Source: Crocinitomicaceae bacterium (GTDB taxonomy: Bacteria > Bacteroidota > Bacteroidia > Flavobacteriales_G > Salibacteraceae). Taken from it: a stretch of DNA of 64,000 nucleotides. The stretch is from assembly GCA_002713215.1 (NCBI GenBank), contig PAVO01000019.1:581059-645058 (forward strand), written 5' to 3'. Below, one piece after another: positions 9,257-15,631 of this stretch (its first letter is position 1; every line of letters starts with the position of its first letter). Under the pieces are notes generated by a model. The model did no database searches and was not told the origin of the DNA. It saw nothing but the letters and a program-made list of their open reading frames with translations. The position numbers and the translations under genes were made by a program.

Positions 9257-11851
9257 ATGAATAGAATAGTATTAATCGCAGTATCAATTTTCTTTGCCAA
9301 TTTGGTGAATGCCCAAGAATGGAAGAATGAGATTCCCAGTAAAAAGGACCTTAAGTTTCAGGATGTTCAGCAGGCCTATTACACCTTCTTTGAAAACCAC
9401 CCGGAGTTGGATGGTAGAAAGGGAAATGGTCAAAAACAGTTTAAACGGTGGGAATGGTATTGGAAAGCCCGGGTACATCCCGATGGTACTTTTCCTAAAA
9501 ACGGTGAGCATTGGTACAACTGGCAGGAGTATTTAAAGGCATACCCGGATGCCGGGAGTAGATCCACATTAAGCAAGACCTGGAAGTCTTTAGGACCAGA
9601 CAAAGTTCCTAAACCGGAAGAGGGGGAAGGAATTGGTAGAATTAACAGCGTTGTTTTTCACCCAAGTGATGCCAATACTTTTTGGGTATGTACTCCTGCA
9701 GGTGGTCTGTGGAAAACGATCGATAATGGAAAGACCTGGACAACCAATACGGATAACATGCCGGTATTGGGTGTTAGTGACATGGCTATCCACCCAACGG
9801 ATCCTGATACAATGTGGATTGTAACCGGAGATGGAGATTTTGGTAATGGATTGAGCAATTTTGGAAATGAAGCTGAAGGTGATACTAAGAGTCTTGGGAT
9901 TTTTATGTCATCAAACGGAGGAGCTACCTGGGCTAATGTATATTCTACTCAATACAAGGATGGTGTTACCATGAGAAGAATATTGGTGAATAAGAATGAC
10001 CCACAATATCTATATGCTGCCACCAGTCAGGGAATATTAGCAAGTAACAACTATGGAACAAGTTGGTCGAATGTACAGGCAGGACATTTTTTGGATTTGG
10101 AGTTTCACCCTTCAAACGATGACATATTATACGCAAGTACTTATAATGAAAATGGGGGAGCAGCGATATACAGAACAACCGATGGTGGTTCTAACTGGAA
10201 TATGGTTGCTAGCGACAGTGCAGCGGACCGAATTAATATTGAAGTTACGCCGGCAGATACCAGTGCGGTTCTAGCCGTTGCCAGTGAAATGGGAAGTACT
10301 GCATTTAGAGGTTTGTTTGGGTCCTCCGATGAAGGTGCCAATTGGACCGAATTGGCTAATCAAGATGACATTGGGAACTTGTTGGGTTGGGAAACGGATA
10401 GAAGTGATGCAAGTGGCCAGGGCAATTATGATTTGGCCCTAGTAGTTGATCCAACAGATGAAGATGTGTTTTATGTAGGGGGTATTTCTACCTGGAAAAC
10501 TACTGATGGTGGAAGTAATTGGAGCATTGCAAACTGGTGGTCGACAGATACTACGCCCGTTGTACATGCGGACAAGCATTTCCTAACTTATCACCCTTTA
10601 AGGCCAGGTGAACTTTATGAGTGTAACGATGGTGGAATCTGGAGAACCAAAGATGGAGGAAATACCTGGGAGAGTCTGTGTGATGGTTTGGCCATTAGCC
10701 AAATTTATGACCTGGCAAATTCACAGGCAGATGTTTCTCATGTGGTTATAGGATTACAGGATTGTGGTTCCAAGGAACTTAAGTCGGGTACATGGAAGGA
10801 TATTAATTCTGGAGATGGAGTAACATGCGCCATTGACGATAAAAACAAATACGTTTATTCTACTTATGTTCAAGGTCAGTTGGACCGAACCGATGCGCAA
10901 GGAACAAGAGTCTCGGTATATCAAAATATTGGGCATTCAGGAACTCCAAAACCAGCTTGGATGACACCCTTTGCTTTGGACGCAGTAAACCCCTCAATTG
11001 TTTACATTGCTTATGAGGAGATTTACAAAAGTACTGACAGCGGGGACAATTGGACTAAGTTCAGTAACACGCAAAAAACAGCAGCAATAGAGTATTATTC
11101 GGTATCTGCGGTTACCTCCAGCGTTCAACTTATTGGGGGGCCGCAGGAAATAATGATCTCTACAGATGAAGCCAAAACTTTTAAGGATATTATAAGTGGG
11201 CTTCCCAACGCTAAAGCAAACCTTAGTTCTATTTATTGCAGCCCTTCCGATATAAACAACATCTATGTTACTTTTTCTGGTTTTGAAGGGGGTGATAAGG
11301 TGTATTTTTCCAGTAATCAAGGTACGTCGTGGACAAACATTACCGGTACAGGACTTCCTAATGTCCCAGCCAATACTTTAATTGAAGATCCTGCAAGTGG
11401 TGATTTATATCTAGGTACTGATGTAGGCGTGTTTTTAAGAGAAAGTTCTGCAACTGCCTGGAAAAAATTTGGAGATAAGTTGCCTGTAGTTCCAGTTACG
11501 GCTTTTGCAATACACTCTGGAACGTCAATGCTAAGAGCAGGCACTTACGGAAGAGGAGTTTGGGAATCGGAACTTAATACTAAGGGAGTTAGTGAGGTAT
11601 CGGAGATTCCGAATGACGACGGTAGCGTACTTCAGGTGTATCCAAACCCTGGAAATGGATATGTGACAATTAAAGCAGATAAGGAAGTTGACGGGTTTGC
11701 AGTATATAATTACTCCGGAGAACTATTAAACAGTTATCAGTTGGAAAATGTGTCTATAGATTTAAATCTATCACACCTTCCGGCTGGAGTGTATTTCATT
11801 GGCGCAAATGGATTACAGTTTCAAGAATTCACTCGTTATATAAAGCAATAA
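9257..11851 (+). CDS. T9SS-secreted BNR/VPS10-type beta-propeller protein
   Basis: An 864-residue secreted protein, starting at the ATG at 9257, which gives a standard signal peptide (MNRIVLIAVSIFFANLVNAQ); a possible TTG further upstream would only add a non-hydrophobic extension. Repeated sialidase-type Asp-box motifs of the form S/T-x-D-G-G-x-x-W (for example TTDGGSNW, TKDGGNTW, STDSGDNW) run through most of the protein and suggest one or two beta-propellers of the sortilin/VPS10-like class. The last 75 residues, beginning VYPNPGNGYVTIKA and ending GVYFIGANGLQFQEFTRYIKQ, are a type IX secretion C-terminal sorting domain, so the protein is probably exported and attached to the cell surface. 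Catalytic activity cannot be inferred; propellers of this type often bind glycans or proteins. A hairpin terminator follows the stop. Confidence 0.88.
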   Translation: MNRIVLIAVSIFFANLVNAQEWKNEIPSKKDLKFQDVQQAYYTFFENHPELDGRKGNGQKQFKRWEWYWKARVHPDGTFPKNGEHWYNWQEYLKAYPDAGSRSTLSKTWKSLGPDKVPKPEEGEGIGRINSVVFHPSDANTFWVCTPAGGLWKTIDNGKTWTTNTDNMPVLGVSDMAIHPTDPDTMWIVTGDGDFGNGLSNFGNEAEGDTKSLGIFMSSNGGATWANVYSTQYKDGVTMRRILVNKNDPQYLYAATSQGILASNNYGTSWSNVQAGHFLDLEFHPSNDDILYASTYNENGGAAIYRTTDGGSNWNMVASDSAADRINIEVTPADTSAVLAVASEMGSTAFRGLFGSSDEGANWTELANQDDIGNLLGWETDRSDASGQGNYDLALVVDPTDEDVFYVGGISTWKTTDGGSNWSIANWWSTDTTPVVHADKHFLTYHPLRPGELYECNDGGIWRTKDGGNTWESLCDGLAISQIYDLANSQADVSHVVIGLQDCGSKELKSGTWKDINSGDGVTCAIDDKNKYVYSTYVQGQLDRTDAQGTRVSVYQNIGHSGTPKPAWMTPFALDAVNPSIVYIAYEEIYKSTDSGDNWTKFSNTQKTAAIEYYSVSAVTSSVQLIGGPQEIMISTDEAKTFKDIISGLPNAKANLSSIYCSPSDINNIYVTFSGFEGGDKVYFSSNQGTSWTNITGTGLPNVPANTLIEDPASGDLYLGTDVGVFLRESSATAWKKFGDKLPVVPVTAFAIHSGTSMLRAGTYGRGVWESELNTKGVSEVSEIPNDDGSVLQVYPNPGNGYVTIKADKEVDGFAVYNYSGELLNSYQLENVSIDLNLSHLPAGVYFIGANGLQFQEFTRYIKQ

Positions 11852-11865
11852 AAATGCAATAGTTT

Positions 11866-11900
11866 ATCGATCCGGAATAATCGGATCGATAGACCTTTTT
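11866..11900 (+). terminator. Rho-independent terminator after the propeller gene
   Basis: A perfect 9-bp stem (ATCGATCCG / CGGATCGAT) with a 7-base loop is followed shortly by a run of five T. It lies 14 bases after the stop codon at 11851 on the plus strand. Confidence 0.7.
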
Positions 11901-11924
11901 ATAATGGCCGACCTTCTGATTTAA

Positions 11925-12283
11925 CTATTGTGATGGAATTGGGAGTTTGTGCATTCTCAAAAAAGAAAGCTTGTCCCAGTAGCCCCGTTGCAATTTAATC
12001 TTCCCTGGGTTATATGAAAGAAGCCGCAACCCTTAAGCCCTAATGGATCTTTCCATTCCAGGATAACCCACTCTCCATCCTCAAAAATATGTTCGGGAAT
12101 ACAAACCATTTCAGTAGAATTAAACTCTGAAAAGAACATTTCTTCGATGGCCTGTTTGCCAATTACGGGTTCGTTGGCCACCTGATGATTTATGGCATCA
12201 TCGTGGTAGAAATCGGCAAGTTTTTTTGCATTTGCCTGGTTAAAGGCGTCTACCCATTTTTCAACTAAAGCTTTGGGATTCAT
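11925..12283 (-). pseudogene. SnoaL/NTF2-like protein with a C-terminal frameshift
   Basis: The uninterrupted frame (11957-12283, 108 residues) starts MNPKALVEKWVDAFNQANAK and has the alpha+beta cone pattern of SnoaL-like domains (DAFNQANAKKLADFYHDDAI, then GKQAIEEMF), small cytoplasmic proteins whose ligands vary widely. Its last residues (GRLNCNGATGTSFLF) look out of frame. Reading the next frame from about 12005 gives GKIKLQRGYWDKLSFL, then a tail to a TAG at 11925-11927. That is the usual C-terminal strand of this family, with its conserved RGYWDKLSF motif. A single missing base in the GGG run near 12003-12008 explains this. The gene is either a frameshifted pseudogene or carries a sequencing error. 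Confidence 0.65.
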
Positions 12284-12388
12284 TGTACAACCTATTAGGG
12301 GTATTTCTTGATCATTCTTTTATGATTATCCATTTGACCATCTAAACATATTCTCACTCAAATTTACGACACACATGGATTGGTATAG

Positions 12389-13126
12389 CTACGACCTACC
12401 CATATCTTTTTTAAACCTAAAGACTATTATGAAATAGAGTATGGCCAAAACTGTTGCACTTATGTATTCATCACTTCCCTGAAAAAATGCATTCTCATTT
12501 TGAACTTCAATAGCGGAACCAAAAAAGTTATTCCCAAAGTGTAACCCTAGTGGCAACTAGATAGTCCGAAATGCAAAATACAGAATGGTTAGAAATGCTC
12601 CAGCGAAGAATAATCCAGGACCGGATACTAAGAGATTCATTTCAGGATTAAGGGCATGAACTGCCATAAACAAAACCCCTATTATTATTGAGAGATGCAT
12701 TGGAGATAAAAATCGATGGCAATAATTGAGAAACATGCCCCTAAACCATAATTCTTCCCAGGCTACAATCACCAAGGTGATTAGAATGGCAGAAATGGAT
12801 AGGTTGACATTAAATTGTCCGTTGTATTCCTCATTTCCGGCAATTACAGAAAGCAACTCGGGAAATAATCCTATTGCCGTTCCTCCAAACATTCCTACAA
12901 ACAGGTAACCTATTTTTCTTAATCTCCAATATTCAAGGAATTCAGTTTTGAGTTTAAAAATGGAGATACCAATTAAATTGACAATTGCAAGTAGAACCAG
13001 AACCACAACCGATGAATTGATCCAGGTGGGGAGTGGCAGTTTCTTAGTGCTAATTAAAATAAATAATCCAACAAATACATGTAGGATTATTACCAGATAA
13101 GCTATGATGGGTTGCCTTATTTTCAT
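12389..13126 (-). pseudogene. CPBP-family intramembrane metalloprotease broken by an in-frame stop
   Basis: The frame from 13126 encodes a multi-spanning membrane protein with the CPBP (CAAX protease / bacteriocin-processing) signature: motif 1 EELWFRG at about residues 142-148 and motif 2 HALNPEMN at about 165. It meets a TAG at 12557-12559 after 189 residues. The same frame continues past that codon with LPLGLHFGNNFFGSA and a last hydrophobic helix to a TAG at 12389-12391 (246 codons in total). The downstream piece contains the third family motif (GLHFGNN, a His-x-x-x-Asn), so the stop interrupts one gene rather than ending it. A single-base change would restore it. It follows the LytTR-controlled secreted-protein gene on the same strand, but with a strong terminator between them. 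Confidence 0.75.
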
Positions 13127-13170
13127 TTAGTTGCTCTTGCTTAAGAGTTAAAGCCTAAGGGCTAAAAATA

Positions 13171-13205
13171 AAAAAGGTTGCTCAAAACAGAAGAGCAACC
13201 TTTTT
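13171..13205 (-). terminator. Strong bidirectional hairpin terminator
   Basis: A perfect 13-bp inverted repeat (AAAAAGGTTGCTC / GAGCAACCTTTTT) with a 9-base loop. It ends the cysteine-rich protein gene at 13425 and insulates it from the CPBP gene downstream. Confidence 0.8.
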
Positions 13206-13424
13206 GAAGGTTAAGAAGAAAAGTCATAAGTTCAACCACAAGGTAGGTCTAAGTGATTTTCATACCTAACGGTACCGCCTGGAACCGAACTAATACCAAG
13301 AGTAACTTAAAATTATCATTATGTATGATTTTAATATAAAAATAGCTACTCCAACATTACAATGAGGTAGTCATTTTTACAAGTTAAAGGTATCACTAGT
13401 CGGTTAATTCGATTTTCTATCCAC

Positions 13425-13988
13425 CTATAATGTATAACGATTCTCAATTATAAAATTTCTCCCATCTGAAGTACCAAGAAATGTAGCGTTAGAACCGCTA
13501 CAGCCTGCACCTGCTGGACTGTTTTCATAATGGCTTGATTCGTTTTCAACTGCAGTTCTTAAGCCATAACTACTAAATGTAGCGGTTGCTCCACTGCCAT
13601 TTGATCGAACAGTGATAATAATATCAAACCAATCTGCAAATTCACCTACAGGGTGTGGAACATTAATACAACCATTAGAACCTGGAGCAATAGTGACGCA
13701 CAAATAACCTGGAGCCGGAGCCGGACAGTTTGCCAGTTCTGTTTCTTTTCCAGCCGTAGGAGTGTAAGAAATACAAATGGTTTTTTCACAGTTATCATAC
13801 AACAGGCTGTTCTCAAAACAAAATTCTGTCGACGCTGAAAAAGGTGGGCATGGCGGATTGCCTTGAGTCCCTTCTTGAGCAAAGATTTCTGTACCGAAGA
13901 AAAAAAGTAAAAGGAAGAACATTACTCCCTTAAATAACGATTGCCCTATAAAGGGAATTCGAATTACGTTTGAAATTGAATTTTTCAT
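13425..13988 (-). CDS. Secreted cysteine-rich protein, putative LytTR regulon member
   Basis: A 187-residue protein with a long basic-then-hydrophobic N-terminus (transmembrane part GVMFFLLLFFFGTEIFAQ, probable cleavage after FAQ). The predicted mature part contains eight cysteines (PPCPP, EFCFE, DNCEK, TICIS, ANCPA, YLCVT, NGCIN, AGCSG), probably forming disulfides outside the cytoplasm, and is rich in Gly, Ser, Asn and Pro. I recognise no family. There is no T9SS C-terminal domain; the end (GRNFIIENRYTL) is aromatic, as in some beta-sandwich or outer-membrane proteins. The upstream region shares a 32-nt box and a LytTR-type direct repeat with the next gene at 14312, so the two are probably co-regulated by the response regulator at 14876. 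A strong terminator follows. Confidence 0.7.
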   Translation of the reverse strand: MKNSISNVIRIPFIGQSLFKGVMFFLLLFFFGTEIFAQEGTQGNPPCPPFSASTEFCFENSLLYDNCEKTICISYTPTAGKETELANCPAPAPGYLCVTIAPGSNGCINVPHPVGEFADWFDIIITVRSNGSGATATFSSYGLRTAVENESSHYENSPAGAGCSGSNATFLGTSDGRNFIIENRYTL

Positions 13989-14010
13989 ATTACTATATTT
14001 TAATAATTAC

Positions 14011-14042
14011 CTACTCTCTTATAGCTTTTCGGCTTCTGCTTT
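14011..14042 (-). promoter_or_regulatory. Conserved 32-nt box upstream of the 13425 gene (copy 1)
   Basis: This stretch is 28 of 32 identical to 14755-14786, in the same position before the second cysteine-rich protein gene (23 and 21 nt from the ATG). On the coding strand it contains GAAAAGCTATAAGAGAGTAG. It may be the core promoter, with TATAAG as a -10-like element, or a 5' leader element. Confidence 0.55.
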
Positions 14043-14100
14043 CCAGCGGTAAAGGACTATTAAAAGTAGCAGAGGTCGACGTTAGAATTCTCTTAAATTG

Positions 14101-14130
14101 GTCAACGTTTGCAGATTTTCGCTTAACGTG
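14101..14130 (-). promoter_or_regulatory. Putative LytTR binding site 1 (direct repeat, 21-nt period)
   Basis: On the minus strand the half sites are CACGTTAAG (14122-14130) and AACGTTGAC (14101-14109), starting exactly 21 nt apart, two turns of DNA. This fits the known pattern for LytTR-domain regulators (two ~9-bp direct repeats with a ~12-bp spacer). The near edge is 112 nt upstream of the ATG at 13988. Confidence 0.65.
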
Positions 14131-14245
14131 GAATCGGAGATTTTTGGAATCAATTGAGTGGAGAATATGGTTATAAAAATGGATGCATCAAATGCATTGA
14201 TTTATTTTAACTGAACTAGTTTGTGCTACCCTAACTTATAGCATC

Positions 14246-14276
14246 AAAAAAGGCTGTTCTATTAAATAGAACAGCC
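14246..14276 (-). terminator. Hairpin terminator after the 14312 gene
   Basis: A perfect 11-bp stem (GGCTGTTCTAT / ATAGAACAGCC, 14252-14276) with a 3-base loop, followed on the minus strand by six T (A run at 14246-14251). Confidence 0.8.
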
Positions 14277-14311
14277 TGGACCGGTTAAATTCTTACTAAT
14301 TGTTGGTCCGT

Positions 14312-14734
14312 CTAATTAATTACCAGTGTGCCGTTACAAGGGTCGTAAATCATTGAAAAAGACGTGGCACAACATGGTGGGCCCACGGCGGGCCAGGACA
14401 AAACACCTGACATAGTACCCGGACCACCTTGTAGGCATAATGGCACACAATTTAATGCGTTAAGTGTAAGCGGAATAAAAAGGCACGAACCAGCAGGAGA
14501 AAGTTCAACCTCGTAAATTATTTCGCTATTCGGTGTACTCCAGGATTGCACAGAATTAGCTGGCAAGTGTAAGGAATGTCCAGTAGCCGTTGAGCCACAA
14601 TTTGCTGGGTCGTCAAACGTGAAATTCACGGAGATATCAGTACAGGAATTATTAGTTATGAGAATACTAGACTGAGCATGAATGCCTAAGGCCAGTACTC
14701 CGGCAAACAGGATAACTAAAGATATTTTTTTCAT
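14312..14734 (-). CDS. Secreted cysteine-rich protein, putative LytTR regulon member
   Basis: A 140-residue protein with a standard signal peptide (MKKISLVILFAGVLALGIHAQ) and a compact mature part of about 119 residues with eight cysteines, including an adjacent pair (GPPCCATSF). Motifs such as ITNNSCTDISVNFTFDDPAN suggest an all-beta fold. I recognise no family. It shows no obvious sequence similarity to the 13425 product beyond composition and cysteine number, but the two genes have closely related upstream regions. It lies directly downstream of the LytTR regulator gene, whose stop codon is only two bases from the distal half of the operator-like repeat, so the site between them is well placed for control by the adjacent regulator. 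A terminator follows. Confidence 0.72.
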   Translation of the reverse strand: MKKISLVILFAGVLALGIHAQSSILITNNSCTDISVNFTFDDPANCGSTATGHSLHLPANSVQSWSTPNSEIIYEVELSPAGSCLFIPLTLNALNCVPLCLQGGPGTMSGVLSWPAVGPPCCATSFSMIYDPCNGTLVIN

Positions 14735-14754
14735 ATTGTTTTTTTTAAGATCAC

Positions 14755-14786
14755 CTACTCTATTGTAGCTTTTCGGTTTCCGCTTT
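14755..14786 (-). promoter_or_regulatory. Conserved 32-nt box upstream of the 14312 gene (copy 2)
   Basis: Second copy of the box at 14011-14042, with 28 of 32 positions shared. The coding strand contains GAAAAGCTACAATAGAGTAG, with TACAAT as a possible -10-like element. Just upstream, two pairs of complementary segments (CCGCTTT/AAAGCGG and CGGTTT/AAACCG) could form alternative hairpins. Confidence 0.55.
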
Positions 14787-14843
14787 GGGTAGTAAAAAAC
14801 CGAAAAAAAAGCGGTAAAATGGGTGGTACACTTTCATTTGAAA

Positions 14844-14873
14844 GTCAACGTACATGGATTTTCGCTTAACGTT
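14844..14873 (-). promoter_or_regulatory. Putative LytTR binding site 2 (direct repeat, 21-nt period)
   Basis: On the minus strand the half sites are AACGTTAAG (14865-14873) and TACGTTGAC (14844-14852), starting exactly 21 nt apart. The near edge is 109 nt upstream of the ATG at 14734, almost the same distance as at site 1. The site begins two bases after the stop of the LytTR response regulator. Confidence 0.68.
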
Positions 14874-14875
14874 GG

Positions 14876-15631
14876 TTAATGGACAAAGCGATTTCGAATT
14901 GCCTCATTGAATTTGTGCCTTCTTCTATGGGCAACCTCCAATTGTCGGTGATCGGTGAGCAATACGTGTCCTGAGTGGTTATCATATCCCGAGATGTGAT
15001 TTAGGTTAATCATATGCGAACGGTGAATACGAAAAAAGGAGTTTTTAGAAAAAAGATCGTCGTAGTATTTCAGTGGTTTGGTGCACAAATATTGCCTTCC
15101 ATCAAGCATGTAAAAAAGTGCGTAGTTACCGGGCTTGGATTCTATACTAACAATTTTATCCAATGACAGGGTTCGAAACCCGGTTTTAGAACTGATAATA
15201 ATTTTGTCAAAGATCACTCGACCACGATCCAATTCCTGAAAGTGCTCGATCCGATTATCTTCTGTACCGAGAAATTCCTGCACTCGTTCTATTGATCGAT
15301 TAAGCTCCTTTTCACTAATCGGTTTCAATAAGTAGTCAAGTGCCGAGTATTTAAACGCCTTAATGGCATATTGGTCATATCCAGTAATAAAAATGACCTT
15401 AAATGCATTGTGTTCAAACGTTTTAAGGATTTCAAATCCGTTTAGCTCCGGCATTTCAATATCGAGCAATACCAGTTCAGGTTTTAGTTCATTGATCAAA
15501 TGGACACCTTCAATCGCAGATGAGGTACTTCCGACGACCGTAATACCTTCTTTGTTCTGAAGCATCATTTCCAATACGTCAATACAGTCTGGTTCATCGT
15601 CTATTAATATGACACGAATGGAATGACTCAT
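14876..15631 (-). CDS. LytTR-family response regulator
   Basis: A 251-residue cytoplasmic DNA-binding response regulator. The receiver domain (about 5-120) has the acidic pair DD at 11-12, the phospho-acceptor Asp57 in LVLLDIEMPELNG, and Lys103 in LLKPIS. The output domain (about 145-248) is LytTR: IIISSKTGFRTLSLDKIVSIESKPGNY is its start, with the FFRIHRSHMINLNHI recognition segment and RRHKFNEAIRNRF at the end. Its start overlaps the kinase stop by four bases, so they form a two-component pair. LytTR proteins bind 9-bp direct repeats spaced by about two helical turns, and three such elements lie around this gene, so it probably activates the two secreted-protein genes directly downstream. 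Confidence 0.95.
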   Translation of the reverse strand: MSHSIRVILIDDEPDCIDVLEMMLQNKEGITVVGSTSSAIEGVHLINELKPELVLLDIEMPELNGFEILKTFEHNAFKVIFITGYDQYAIKAFKYSALDYLLKPISEKELNRSIERVQEFLGTEDNRIEHFQELDRGRVIFDKIIISSKTGFRTLSLDKIVSIESKPGNYALFYMLDGRQYLCTKPLKYYDDLFSKNSFFRIHRSHMINLNHISGYDNHSGHVLLTDHRQLEVAHRRRHKFNEAIRNRFVH

